A stretch of DNA of 64,000 nt, taken from Microbacterium natoriense (GTDB taxonomy: Bacteria > Actinomycetota > Actinomycetes > Actinomycetales > Microbacteriaceae). The position numbers and the translations under genes were made by a program. The stretch covers positions 124,001-188,000 of the forward strand of contig NZ_JAUSXV010000001.1 of the NCBI RefSeq assembly GCF_030816295.1. The letters run 5' to 3'. The notes under the pieces are model-generated. The model saw only the letters and a program-made list of their open reading frames with translations, did not search any database and was not told the DNA's origin. Shown here piece by piece: positions 55,438 through 64,000 of this stretch (its first letter is position 1; every line of letters begins with the position of its first letter).

Positions 55438-56643
55438 TCAGCGCGATTCCGGCAGCACGTGCTCGTAGATCTCGATCATGGCGGCGGTCCGTGAGGACTG
55501 CCGGAAGGCCTCGGCCGTGGCCTCGAGAGGAACCGGGGCGGTTCCGGACGAGATGTCGGATGCCGCCTGCCGCAGCGTCTGCGCGAGTGCGGCGATCCGC
55601 TGCGCCTCCGGCGCATCGGAATCCGGCACCGCCCACAGGCCGCCGCCTAGCTCCGCAGCGATGTCGGGATCGCTGATCACCGACGGCGTGCCCAGAGTCG
55701 CCGCCTCGAACGGCGTCATCCCCTGCGTCTCGAAGCCGATCGACGTCTGCACGAGAGCGTCGGCCGCCGCGATCCTGGAGAGCGTCTCGGCGTAGGTCAG
55801 CTTGCCGGCGAAGCGCACGTTCGGCAGTCCGGCGACGATCTTCTCGGCGGCAGGACGCTGCGCTCCGCCGCCGATGATCTCGAGCTCGGCGTCGACTCCG
55901 GAGGCGACGAACGCCTCGAGGAACGGCAGCAGTCGCTTCTCGGGGCTCATCCGCCCGAGCCAGACGAAGCGCGGCCGTCCAGGCATCCGCTCCTCGGGGG
56001 CGGCGGCGAGCGTCGCAGCCCGCACGTCATCGTCGATGCCGTTCCAGACCACATCGACGCGCCCGAACACCCCGTGCTGCTCGAGCCGTCGCGCGAAGTG
56101 CGTCGAGGGCGCTGTGACAGCGGATGCACCGGCCGCGAGCCCGCGCAGAAAAGCCCACCCGTCAGACCCGGCGCCCGTGCCCGGCAGCGCGCGACGACGC
56201 CACAGGTTGAGAACCGCCAGGACGGGCCCGGCGAGCGGCGTGACGGCACGGATGCCCACGTCGACGCGGTTGTGCATGGTGTGCACGACAGGGATCCCGT
56301 GACGGCGGGCGAATCGGTGACCGATGAACCCGCCCCAGAAATCGGCCTGCACATGCACGAGATCGACAGGAGGCCTGCGCGTCATGGCCCGATCGAGGAA
56401 GCGGTCGGTGCCGCGGCCCGGCCAGCTCATCGAGTACTCGCGGTCGGCGGTGATCGGCATCGAAGGGAGGTCGACGTTCGCCGGATCGTACGCGCCCGAG
56501 CGAGGTCCGTGCATCTTCGGCGCCACGACGGTGACGGTGTGGCCGGCGCGTTCCAGGAACTCGCGCTGCAGCCGCATCGACACCTGCGCCCCGCCGAGGG
56601 AATCGAGGTGCTGATCGCCGAAGAAGACGATGTGCATCGTCAC
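55438..56643 (-). CDS. GT4-family glycosyltransferase
   Basis: The 401-residue GT-B enzyme begins with HIVFFGDQHLDSLGGAQVS and has the nucleotide-sugar motif FVWLGRMSPEKRLLPFLEAF near residue 235 and the E-X7-E region TSIGFETQGMTPFEAATLG. It probably adds a sugar to a lipid or envelope glycan. A GTG start overlaps the stop of the next glycosyltransferase; ATG two codons later is possible. The donor and acceptor are unknown. Confidence 0.87.
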   Translation of the reverse strand: MTMHIVFFGDQHLDSLGGAQVSMRLQREFLERAGHTVTVVAPKMHGPRSGAYDPANVDLPSMPITADREYSMSWPGRGTDRFLDRAMTRRPPVDLVHVQADFWGGFIGHRFARRHGIPVVHTMHNRVDVGIRAVTPLAGPVLAVLNLWRRRALPGTGAGSDGWAFLRGLAAGASAVTAPSTHFARRLEQHGVFGRVDVVWNGIDDDVRAATLAAAPEERMPGRPRFVWLGRMSPEKRLLPFLEAFVASGVDAELEIIGGGAQRPAAEKIVAGLPNVRFAGKLTYAETLSRIAAADALVQTSIGFETQGMTPFEAATLGTPSVISDPDIAAELGGGLWAVPDSDAPEAQRIAALAQTLRQAASDISSGTAPVPLEATAEAFRQSSRTAAMIEIYEHVLPESR

Positions 56644-57839
56644 TCGGGCAGAGGCTCGTCGCGGTACAGCGCCTCGAAGGTATCGAGAGTGCGGGTGATG
56701 TCGTGGATGATGACGCCGTCGAGAGAGGCGCGCTGCATCCGCTCGTACTCCTCCGGCGTCGCGGTCAGCACGTCGGTGAGGCGTGCGGCCAGTTCGTCGA
56801 CGTTGCCCGGCTCGAAGAGGTAGCCGTTCTCGCCGTCGTGCACGAGATGAGGCAGCGCGACGGCGTCGGCGGCCACGATCGGCAGTGCTGAGGCCATGGC
56901 CTCCATGGTCGCGATCGACTGCAGCTCGGCGATCGATGCGATCGCGAACACAGATGCCCGGGAGAGCAGCGCCCGCAGTTCCTCGTCGGTCGTGCGACCG
57001 TGGAACGTGACGCGGTCGGCCAGGCCCAGCTTGACCGTGAGGTTCTCGAGGTTCTTGCGCTGATCGCCGCCGCCGACGATGTCGAAGGTGGTCTCGAGCG
57101 CGGGGTCGAGCTTCGTGATCGCGTGCAGGATGACCTCGACCTGCTTCTCTGCGGTGAGGCGGCCGACGAAGACGATGCGGTTCTTCTCGCGCGGACCGAT
57201 GACGGGGGTGTACTGCGAGCGGTCGATGCCGCAGCTGATCGGGATCACTCCGCTGACTCCGACGGTCTTCTCGAGGAAATCGGCGGCGCGGCGCGTGGGC
57301 GTGGTGACGGCGCGCATCATGTCGAAGGTGCGCTTCGCGTCGGACCAGGCGAACTTCTCGACCTTGCGATCGACGAAGTCGGGGAAGATCGAGTGATCGA
57401 GGATGTTCTCGGCCATGACGTGGTTGGTGGCGATCACCGGGATGCCGCGCTCACGTGCGATGTGGGCGAGGCCACGGCCGATCACGATGTGCGACTGGAT
57501 GTGCACGACGTCGGGCTGCACCCGGTCGAGCACGATGCGCGCGTAGTGCTTGGACCGCCACGGCCAGACGAAGCGGATCCAGTCGTGGGCCAGCCAGCGT
57601 ACCGACGGCAGACGGTGCAGAGTCATCGGCTCGCCCTCGACGACCTCGGTGCGCGGCTGCGCCCGGCGATAGGCCTGGTTGGGAGCGGCGACGTGGATGT
57701 CGTGTCCGCGCTGAACCAGACCGGCGGCGAGGCGCTCGGCGAACCGGGCGGCGCCGTTGATGTCGGGGGCGAACGTGTCGCAGCCGATCAGGATGCGCAG
57801 CGGACGATGGTCGGTCGAGTCGGATGCGGGAGAAGACAT
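56640..57839 (-). CDS. GT4-family glycosyltransferase
   Basis: The 399-residue GT-B enzyme shows LIGCDTFAPDINGAARFAER (N-terminal acceptor domain), IVFVGRLTAEKQVEVILHAI and a SIAELQSIATMEAMA E-X7-E region. It is the first of two overlapping glycosyltransferase genes, which suggests sequential steps on one glycan or glycolipid. The ATG at 57839 is chosen with AAAGG upstream; a GTG nine codons earlier is possible. Confidence 0.87.
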   Translation of the reverse strand: MSSPASDSTDHRPLRILIGCDTFAPDINGAARFAERLAAGLVQRGHDIHVAAPNQAYRRAQPRTEVVEGEPMTLHRLPSVRWLAHDWIRFVWPWRSKHYARIVLDRVQPDVVHIQSHIVIGRGLAHIARERGIPVIATNHVMAENILDHSIFPDFVDRKVEKFAWSDAKRTFDMMRAVTTPTRRAADFLEKTVGVSGVIPISCGIDRSQYTPVIGPREKNRIVFVGRLTAEKQVEVILHAITKLDPALETTFDIVGGGDQRKNLENLTVKLGLADRVTFHGRTTDEELRALLSRASVFAIASIAELQSIATMEAMASALPIVAADAVALPHLVHDGENGYLFEPGNVDELAARLTDVLTATPEEYERMQRASLDGVIIHDITRTLDTFEALYRDEPLPE

Positions 57840-57945
57840 GCTGCCTTTGGAGGTTTCGACGGCCACGGAGCGCCCGGTCGGGCGGTGGCCACTCTACCCG
57901 AGGGCTCTGGCCGAGCCGCCCAGGCGTACCGGCATCCGCCCAGGC

Positions 57946-58986
57946 TCAGCTCTCGGGAGCGCCTTGTGCAGTCGCGCTCGCCATTCTGATGTGCTGCTCG
58001 ATCGCCGCGTACAGCTCGTCTCCGATGAGGCGACCGACGAAGAGCAGCGTCGTCTTCGCGGGCATCGACCGCACCGTCACGACGTTCTGCGTGCGCCTCA
58101 GATCGAAGAGCCGGCTCCACAGGAACCTCGTCGCGCCTCCCGGGCCCGTCAGCTCGAGAGCGTCCGGAGCGATCGTCAGGGTCTGCGCGGTGCCGATCGT
58201 GAGGCTGCGCTTCACTGTGCGGCTCACCGCCGTCACGACTACCGTCGACGAGATGACGGCGATCGCCATGACGGCGGCGGAGAAGCCGATGACGTCGCCT
58301 GGCAGGATGCCGGCCACCCCCAGCATGAGAACGATCACGCCGATCAGAGCGAGCACTCCGAGGACGACGAACAGCTTCCACGACGCGCGGAGCAGGGCTG
58401 CGCGCGCGACGCGCTGATCGACCGCGCTGAAGACGATCGAGGAGCTGAGCACGCCCGTCGCGGAGGCCTCCCCCAAGAGGTCGGCGCGATCTTCGGCGAC
58501 GGCAGGTCGTCCGACCAGCTCGATGGCTCTCGCGAATGCAGCATCGTCGATGAGCCGCCCGGGTATCCCCAGCCGTGCGTTCGATGGTGCGACGGTGACA
58601 TAGAGGCCACCGCCGACACGCTTCAGATTCGACAGCTGTCCCCACCGGATGCGATCGGCCCCTGCCGCACCGTCGATGTCGAAGGTGCCCTCGGTGATCG
58701 CCAGGCTCATCTCGGACCCGAGCGGCAGCTGCTTTCGGGTCACCACGGCCTGTATCCAGATCAGGACCGCCGCCCCCACGAGCGCGCCGACCACCCCTGC
58801 GACAGCGAGCCCCCACCCGTCCGACGGCGAAGGCCCGAGCGCGCTGACCCCGGCGGCGACGACGGACAGCGCGGCCAGCGCGCCCAGCAGGATGAAGACG
58901 GTGCGCGACTGGGCGAGATGCCCGCGGAGGACGACTCGCTGATCGTCACGATCGATCGTGATCGTCCGCCGCTCGAACGCATCCAT
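57946..58986 (-). CDS. Membrane protein of unknown function with PH-like domains
   Basis: The 346-residue protein has two similar halves, each with two hydrophobic segments followed by a beta-rich region (RIRWGQLSNLKRVGGGLYV; RFLWSRLFDLRRTQNVVTV). The repeated W..L..L(K/R)R pattern suggests PH-like folds on the cytoplasmic side. GGAGGG lies seven bases before the ATG at 58986. The role is unknown. Confidence 0.65.
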   Translation of the reverse strand: MDAFERRTITIDRDDQRVVLRGHLAQSRTVFILLGALAALSVVAAGVSALGPSPSDGWGLAVAGVVGALVGAAVLIWIQAVVTRKQLPLGSEMSLAITEGTFDIDGAAGADRIRWGQLSNLKRVGGGLYVTVAPSNARLGIPGRLIDDAAFARAIELVGRPAVAEDRADLLGEASATGVLSSSIVFSAVDQRVARAALLRASWKLFVVLGVLALIGVIVLMLGVAGILPGDVIGFSAAVMAIAVISSTVVVTAVSRTVKRSLTIGTAQTLTIAPDALELTGPGGATRFLWSRLFDLRRTQNVVTVRSMPAKTTLLFVGRLIGDELYAAIEQHIRMASATAQGAPES

Positions 58987-59090
58987 TCGCTGCCCTCCTG
59001 CAGTAAGCATGTCGCACGTCACCCTAGCCCGGTGCTCGACGGAGGTTCGCACACCGGCATCCGCCCAGGCTCAGCCTCTAGCGTGGTCCT

Positions 59091-59672
59091 ATGAGACTGA
59101 CAGCATCCGCCGATCCCGCTCTCTGGATCCCCGTGACGGACTCGCTCGGCTTCAGGGGACGCCGGCACCGCAAGGCCGCGATCCGGATGCTGCTCGGCCA
59201 GGCCAATCAGGCGCTCGGCCGCACGGAGCGCCCCGGCTCGAAGTTCGGCGCGTGGGCCATGAGCCAAGCGGCCCCTCTGCTTATGAAGCGCGCCGACGGT
59301 CGTGTGCTGGTGTGGACGTGGAAGGCGGAGCCCGAGCTCGTCGTCGCGATGGTCACGGCGCAGGTGCTCACCCCCGACGTGCGGGTCGCGCGCGCGTCGA
59401 TGCCGATGGACTACGACGACACCGAGTCGTTCCAGAGCCGCTGGCTCGGCAGGGGCGAGAAGCTCGTCGCGCCTGCACTGTCGGGCACGCCGTTCACGAC
59501 CTACACGTGGGACACGGGGACGCACCTTGTGACCCTCACCGCCGTGTGCGGAGATCGCGAGCGCTTCGGCACCCTCGGCAGTGCACTCGACGACCTCGCG
59601 CGCAGCATCCGCATCGCCGACGATCTGACCGGTGGCGAGTCCCCTGAGGTGCTGCGGCTGCCGCCGGCCTGA
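59091..59672 (+). CDS. Conserved hypothetical protein
   Basis: The 193-residue soluble protein begins MRLTASADPALWIPVTDSLG. It has no signal peptide, membrane segment or recognised motif, but its composition and codon use fit the neighbours. It is divergent from the preceding membrane protein and convergent with the HNH gene. Confidence 0.6.
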   Translation: MRLTASADPALWIPVTDSLGFRGRRHRKAAIRMLLGQANQALGRTERPGSKFGAWAMSQAAPLLMKRADGRVLVWTWKAEPELVVAMVTAQVLTPDVRVARASMPMDYDDTESFQSRWLGRGEKLVAPALSGTPFTTYTWDTGTHLVTLTAVCGDRERFGTLGSALDDLARSIRIADDLTGGESPEVLRLPPA

Positions 59673-59706
59673 TCCGGCCTGCGCCTCGCGCGAATGAAGC
59701 CGCGGC

Positions 59707-61134
59707 TCAGCGATTCGCCGGTTCGGGGGCAGCTCTGCTCGGCTGCGAGTGACGCGGGGTGCGCCATCGCCGAGCCGCATCCCACCAGGCCGGCCCGCGG
59801 ATCTGCGGGATTCCATCGGACATGCGGATCTCCCAGCCGGAGTACTCCAACGATCGATGGTGGTACCAGCACAGGGGCACGCCGTTGTCGGTGTGCGTCG
59901 GGCCGCCGCGGGCGTGCTCGGTCACGTGATGGATCTCGCACCAGCTCGCTGCGACGTGGCAGCCGGGAATCAGGCACTCGCGATCGCGAGCCACGATCGC
60001 ACGCCGCTGATGCACGGCGAATACCCGATCCGTGACGCTGATGCCGACGATCCTGCCCTCGTCGAACAGCACCCGCTGGATAGCTCCGGTGCACGCCGTG
60101 TGCAGCGCGACAGATGCTGAGACGGGACCGTCGATACCGGGTATGCGCGCCCAGCCGGCCGCTCCGGCCGCCACTTCTTTCGCGTCGACGTGCACCACGA
60201 GCGTGGGGGCGGCGCCGCCGAGCGACGGCATGTCTTCATGCCGAGCCGCGATCCCCAGCGCGGCGGCGAGAGCATCGTGCCGCTTCTGCGCAGGGCTGCG
60301 CGGATCGATCACGTTCCGCGGGTCGGAGTTGAAGGGATCTTCGTCATCGGGCGTCGAGTCTGTGAACGCGACCCCCGGCGTTGCTGGACCGCTGCCCTTC
60401 GGGTTGAGCTGCGCATCGATGATCTGCTGCAGCTGCGCCTTCGTCTCGGGGAGCAGATTGCCGCGTACCGGGAATACACCCTCGCGCTCACGGCCGATCG
60501 TGAGAAAGCGCGAATTCATCGCGTTGCGATCGTTCGGCTCGGCCCCGTCGGGATCGAGGATCATCGCGATCTCCGAGCCGAACAGCCGCAGATCCTCAGG
60601 CGTCGCCGGAGGGGCGACATCTCCGGCAGCCGCACCGTCGACCGAGCTCGCGCCGCGCGCGAAATCGGCGAGCATGACGTCGGCGTGCAGCCGGTCGGTC
60701 GTGCCGATCCGCGTGCCGGCGCGCTCGATCGAAGCCGTGGCGGCGAGCAGCCCGCTGACTCCGACTGCTCCGTCGAGCAGCGCCGCCCGCAGAGCCGGCC
60801 ACCGGGCAGGCAGGGGCGCTCCCGTGATCAGTTCGGTCTCGCTGGTCACCAGCCGCGCAGCCTTCACCAGGAGCGCTGCCCCGCGAGCATCCGTCCGCAG
60901 CACTCGCTGCAGGACTTCGTTCATGTTCCGGCAGCCGAGCCTCTGTGCGAAATCCACCGGATCGGCCGTGGCGACCGTCTCGACGACGACCGCCTCCACA
61001 CGCCGCAGCGCCTCTCCGGCGACCCTCAGAACGTCCATGCGCTCGGCATCCGACAGCGCCGCCAGAGAATCTGCACCCAGCACGCGATCGAGGTCGGCGA
61101 CGACCTGATCGAGCGTGGCGACAGGGCTGTTCAT
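59707..61134 (-). CDS. DUF222 and HNH endonuclease domain protein
   Basis: The 475-residue protein combines an N-terminal DUF222 (13E12-like) region with a C-terminal HNH motif (CLIPGCHVAASWCEIHHVTE, then LCWYHHRSLE). Such proteins are multi-copy in Microbacteriaceae and Mycobacteria; their role is unclear and some are mobile. The ATG at 61134 is preferred over an upstream TTG. Confidence 0.88.
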   Translation of the reverse strand: MNSPVATLDQVVADLDRVLGADSLAALSDAERMDVLRVAGEALRRVEAVVVETVATADPVDFAQRLGCRNMNEVLQRVLRTDARGAALLVKAARLVTSETELITGAPLPARWPALRAALLDGAVGVSGLLAATASIERAGTRIGTTDRLHADVMLADFARGASSVDGAAAGDVAPPATPEDLRLFGSEIAMILDPDGAEPNDRNAMNSRFLTIGREREGVFPVRGNLLPETKAQLQQIIDAQLNPKGSGPATPGVAFTDSTPDDEDPFNSDPRNVIDPRSPAQKRHDALAAALGIAARHEDMPSLGGAAPTLVVHVDAKEVAAGAAGWARIPGIDGPVSASVALHTACTGAIQRVLFDEGRIVGISVTDRVFAVHQRRAIVARDRECLIPGCHVAASWCEIHHVTEHARGGPTHTDNGVPLCWYHHRSLEYSGWEIRMSDGIPQIRGPAWWDAARRWRTPRHSQPSRAAPEPANR

Positions 61135-61207
61135 ACCTCTATTCAACAGGGGGCCACCGACATTCAGGGGCGGGTTTCAGGCTGATCAGAGTAGGTATCT
61201 GCGGAAA

Positions 61208-61253
61208 GCACAAATTTGTGCATCATGGTAATAGTGAAGTACGGTAACTATTA
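61208..61253 (+). promoter_or_regulatory. Probable MarR autoregulatory operator
   Basis: GCACAAATTTGTGC (61208-61221) is a perfect 14-bp palindrome, and TAATAGT (61229-61235)/ACTATTA (61247-61253) an inverted repeat ending on the first base of the MarR start codon. AT-rich dyads like these are typical MarR sites, so tight autoregulation is likely. Confidence 0.6.
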
Positions 61254-61714
61254 TGCAACCGTTGCTCCTTGACCGTCTTCTCCAGATCGCCGATCTGTTC
61301 CAGAAAGACATGGCCCGTGCTTTCGACGGCACCGGACTCACCCCCGCGCGCGTGCATCTGCTCTGGGCGCTGCAGCACGCCGGCCCCTCTACGCAACAGG
61401 CGCTCGCTCGCCTCTGCGGCGTCTCGCCGCGCAACATCACGGGTCTGGTCGACGCCCTCGAGGCATCAGGTCACGTGCGACGCTCCCCTCATCCCTCCGA
61501 TCGGCGGGCCGTGCTCGTCGAACTCACCGGCACTGCGACCGAGACCATGACGCAGATGCAGCAGGAGCACGCCGACCTCGATGCCACGCTCATCGCCGCG
61601 GTCGCGCCAGAGGATCGCGCGGCGGTCGAGCGCGGAATCACGGCGATCGCCCTGCATCTCGAGACGCTGGTGGCGGATGCCGCGGCGAGCGAGCCCGCAA
61701 AGGGAGCACCATGA
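61253..61714 (+). CDS. MarR-family transcriptional regulator
   Basis: The 153-residue winged-helix protein has LCGVSPRNITGLVDALEASG (recognition helix) and RSPHPSDRRAVLVELT (wing DxRxxxL-like). There is no clear ribosome site before the ATG, so it may be leaderless. It overlaps a membrane-protein gene that it may control. Confidence 0.88.
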   Translation: MQPLLLDRLLQIADLFQKDMARAFDGTGLTPARVHLLWALQHAGPSTQQALARLCGVSPRNITGLVDALEASGHVRRSPHPSDRRAVLVELTGTATETMTQMQQEHADLDATLIAAVAPEDRAAVERGITAIALHLETLVADAAASEPAKGAP

Positions 61715-62358
61715 CATCCACCGCCGCCCTTCCGACCCGAGGCGCCCGCATCATCGACGCCGCCCGCAGAGCGCTGCACGCGGAACTCCGCGTCTACTCG
61801 AGCATCGGCCGCGCGATCACTCGTCGCCCCGCGATTCCACCTGGAGGCACCGGCCTCGGCTACCACCGGCCAGTACTGACCGTGCTGTTCATCTTCATCG
61901 GCCTGTCGGCCGTCGAGATACCGATCATCGATCTCATCGTGCACCGCTGGCCGCCCGTGCGGATCACCATGCTCGTCATCGGCATCTGGGGAGTCACCTG
62001 GATGCTCGGCATGCTCTGCGCGATGCTCATGCGCCCCCACACGGTCGGCCCCGACGGCATCCGCGTGCGCAGCGGCTTGGAGATCGACGTCGCCGTCTCC
62101 TGGAACGACATCGCGTCGATCGCCGTGTCGCGCCGGGTCGACGAACCGAAGCAGCCGCGAGTGTCGGACGGTGAGTACTCCGAGCGGATGCAGAACGAGA
62201 CGAACATCCTCATCGAGCTCGAGCGCCCCACCCGCATCCGCCTACCCGGCCTGGCCCCGAAGGGCGGCGAGCATGTCGTCGACAGCATCCGGCTGTGGAC
62301 GGACGAGCCGCGCTCGTTCATCGCCGCCGCCCGCCCGTTCCTGACGGCGGCGGCGTGA
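61711..62358 (+). CDS. Membrane protein, unknown function, coupled to MarR
   Basis: The 215-residue protein has two hydrophobic segments (VLTVLFIFIGLSAVEIPIID; ITMLVIGIWGVTWMLGMLCA) and a soluble C-terminal domain with VSWNDIASIAVSRR, possibly PH-like. It overlaps the MarR stop by four bases. The function is unknown. Confidence 0.72.
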   Translation: MTSTAALPTRGARIIDAARRALHAELRVYSSIGRAITRRPAIPPGGTGLGYHRPVLTVLFIFIGLSAVEIPIIDLIVHRWPPVRITMLVIGIWGVTWMLGMLCAMLMRPHTVGPDGIRVRSGLEIDVAVSWNDIASIAVSRRVDEPKQPRVSDGEYSERMQNETNILIELERPTRIRLPGLAPKGGEHVVDSIRLWTDEPRSFIAAARPFLTAAA

Positions 62359-62361
62359 GCG

Positions 62362-62772
62362 TCATTCCAGCCCGCGGGCGGCGAGCCATTCCTTCGCGAC
62401 CCGGGCAGGCGCCCTCAGCAGCCAGGCGTCGGCGATGATCTCTACCAAGCGCTCGCTTTCGATCGCGTCGAGCCGCACGAGCAGCCCCGGGTAGCCGTCG
62501 AAGTGCGGAATGCTGAACAGCCACTCGGGCTCCGCGGCGAGCAAGGCTTCCTTCTCCTCGACCGAGCCGACCCGCACACCGAGCACCGGGCCCTCCGGCC
62601 ATGCACGTCCGAGGGACTCGAGTTGACGCAGGTCGGCACCCGTCGGGCCGCGCATCCAGGCGATCTGACCGCTCTTCAGCCGCCAGGCCGGCTCCCCCGT
62701 GTGTCCGCCTGTGCGCTCCTCGACCCCCGGCAGCGCCAGCGCGATCTCCCGGACGTCATCGATCGTGGCCAT
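62362..62772 (-). CDS. MmcQ/YjbR-family protein
   Basis: The 136-residue protein begins MATIDDVREIALALPGVEER and has PHFDGYPGLLVRLD and a C-terminal WLLRAPARVAKEWLA, as in the MmcQ/YjbR CyaY-like fold. These proteins are suspected to bind DNA; the role is unproven. Confidence 0.82.
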   Translation of the reverse strand: MATIDDVREIALALPGVEERTGGHTGEPAWRLKSGQIAWMRGPTGADLRQLESLGRAWPEGPVLGVRVGSVEEKEALLAAEPEWLFSIPHFDGYPGLLVRLDAIESERLVEIIADAWLLRAPARVAKEWLAARGLE

Positions 62773-62840
62773 GCCACCATCGTCCCGCGCAGCGACCGTC
62801 GACGCAACGGCCGGTCAATAGACTCGGGGTGGGGGGAAAC

Positions 62841-63617
62841 ATGGATTCCGGTCTGCTGTACATCATCGGCCTGTTCGTCGTCGGTATGGGCTTCTCGCTC
62901 TGGGCGCTGCTGCGCCCGGATTCGTGGATGCGCGTCGATCGCGTCACGTGGGGGTGGATGCTCAAGGGCGGACGTGACGCAGAGCTGAGCGACGGCGGGC
63001 GCACGTGGATCCGCATCCGTGGCGTGATCGGCATCGTCGTCACGGTGATCGCCTGCGGCGTCCTGCTGTCGCTGCGCGCCGACGCGATCGGCCGCGCCGA
63101 CGCCTCGGACCAGCAGAGGACGAGGGAAGAACAACGGCAGCAAGTGGCCGAGGCGTGGGGAGCCGCCGGAGACGGCATCCGCGTGCTCGTTCCGACCGGT
63201 GGCGCGGCCTCCGATTCGATCGCCCCCGAAGAGGTGGCTTCGACCATCACAGGCTTCCAGGTGGTGCAGGACGACGGTGCGAGTCCCGAGTATCTGCGCG
63301 AGCTCCCCGTGTTCCGCAACGGCGACGAGCTCGTGATGCGCAAAGACGAGTTGGCGACGGTCTTCGCAGGCGTCGACCTGCTCATCGGCACTACCTCGGT
63401 ATGCGACGTGAGCAAGGTGATCGTCACGTCCGAACCGGACCGCGTGGTGCTCGACGTCGTCTACGCGACGACCGCGTCGTACGGCGGCTCGTTCACCTGC
63501 ACGCAGAAGTCCATCGGAAACGTCGGTCTGACCCCCGTGGACCTGCCGGAGCCGCTGGGCGACAGAACCGTCGCGCTGGCTGACGGCACCACCCTCACGG
63601 AGATCGGTTCGCGCTGA
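62841..63617 (+). CDS. Membrane-anchored protein of unknown function
   Basis: The 258-residue protein has two N-terminal hydrophobic segments (GLLYIIGLFVVGMGFSLWAL; IGIVVTVIACGVLLSL) and an extracytoplasmic domain with two Cys (SVCDVSK; FTCTQK) that could form a disulfide. GGGGGGAAAC precedes the ATG. The N-terminus resembles DUF6199-type proteins. No function can be given. Confidence 0.68.
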   Translation: MDSGLLYIIGLFVVGMGFSLWALLRPDSWMRVDRVTWGWMLKGGRDAELSDGGRTWIRIRGVIGIVVTVIACGVLLSLRADAIGRADASDQQRTREEQRQQVAEAWGAAGDGIRVLVPTGGAASDSIAPEEVASTITGFQVVQDDGASPEYLRELPVFRNGDELVMRKDELATVFAGVDLLIGTTSVCDVSKVIVTSEPDRVVLDVVYATTASYGGSFTCTQKSIGNVGLTPVDLPEPLGDRTVALADGTTLTEIGSR

Positions 63618-63661
63618 CCTCCTGCGCTCCGCCGACTGCGCTCCGCCGACTGCGCTCCGCG

Positions 63662-63741
63662 CGAAAAGTCGGAGTCCCCTGGAGACGCGCCGCCCGGAGC
63701 ACCCCGGGCACCGTGTGTCGCGACGAGACTCCGACTTTTCG
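63662..63741. terminator. Hairpin between convergent genes (AAAAGTCGGAGTC family)
   Basis: Arms CGAAAAGTCGGAGTC (63662-63676) and the exact complement (63727-63741) enclose 50 bases with a smaller GC-rich stem. It probably terminates both convergent genes. Just before it, a 14-bp unit CGCTCCGCCGACTG is repeated about three times. Confidence 0.65.
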
Positions 63742-63760
63742 AGCGCGGCGCTGCGCGTTC

Positions 63761-64000
63761 TCAGCGCACGATGCGGACGGTTCGCACCTCGAAAGGACGC
63801 AGCGACAGCGCGGCGCCGAGCCGCGGAGCGTCGAGTTCGTCTTCGATCAGCGTGACTTCGCGCACCTCGCGATGCTCGAAAGCGACCGCGAGTTCGCCTG
63901 ACATCCGGCGTCCGAGCGACTCGTAGAGCCGCACGATCACATCACCCGAGCCGTCGGCCGCGAGCTTGACGCCCGACACGACGATGCCGTCGCCGGACAC
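63761..64000 (-). CDS. Probable GH38 alpha-mannosidase, C-terminal fragment
   Basis: The last 79 residues are in the window and the gene continues past the right edge. VKLAADGSGDVIVRLYESLG and the ending LRPFEVRTVRIVR match the C-terminal beta domain of GH38 alpha-mannosidases (VRLYE..G, PFE.RT.R). The catalytic domain is outside the window. Confidence 0.65.
   Translation of the reverse strand: MSGDGIVVSGVKLAADGSGDVIVRLYESLGRRMSGELAVAFEHREVREVTLIEDELDAPRLGAALSLRPFEVRTVRIVR

Overview
The window is a high-GC actinobacterial chromosome segment. Gene content, frequent ggatgcc/gcatcc words, homodimeric AceE and DUF222-HNH genes point to Microbacteriaceae, most likely Microbacterium (inference from content only). 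No rRNA, tRNA, CRISPR array or transposase was seen.

Positions 1-24845 form a purine-catabolism island. At the left edge are the first codons of a probable hydantoin/allantoin racemase and an NCS1 permease. The glyoxylate assimilation operon follows (hyi-glxR-gcl-glxK), then an MFS transporter, an operon of malic enzyme, a malate-synthase-like TIM-barrel protein and ureidoglycine aminohydrolase (allE), and a divergent IclR-family regulator. After glutaminase, a DHA2 exporter, pyruvate dehydrogenase E1 and an SDR come an NCS2 urate/xanthine permease and the three urate-to-allantoin enzymes (uraD, HIU hydrolase, uricase), then a peroxiredoxin and a CitE-like lyase. coaBC and a predicted membrane protease interrupt the theme.

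Positions 27472-49716 hold the molybdoenzyme block. It contains a xanthine dehydrogenase with its chaperone (xdhA-xdhB-xdhC) and a second, differently organised molybdenum hydroxylase whose XdhC gene is frameshifted. MocA-like cytidylyltransferase, an AzgA-type purine permease and guanine deaminase follow, then molybdate uptake (HTH-TOBE regulator, modABC) and cofactor synthesis (moaA, moaE, moeB, moaD, moeA, moaC, mog). Together the genes take guanine/xanthine to urate, allantoin and finally glyoxylate. The allantoin-to-ureidoglycine steps are absent and probably lie left of position 1. Glyoxylate can leave as glycerate or, by inference, through malate, pyruvate and acetyl-CoA.

Positions 49802-64000 are mixed: a frameshifted secreted chitosanase, a 49-residue ORF with its own operator and terminator, a GlxA/AraC regulator, small membrane proteins, a LysE exporter, two GT4 glycosyltransferases, a DUF222-HNH protein, a MarR regulator, and the C-terminus of a probable GH38 alpha-mannosidase at the right edge.

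The most notable regulatory signal is a pair of 15-bp TTCC(N7)GGAA-like boxes whose centres are exactly 21 bp apart. It recurs at ten places, nearly all upstream of purine genes, also upstream of the 49-residue ORF, and at one leader that has lost its gene. A structured leader RNA candidate, several interspersed inverted-repeat families, and an inverted repeat inside the broken xdhC are also reported.
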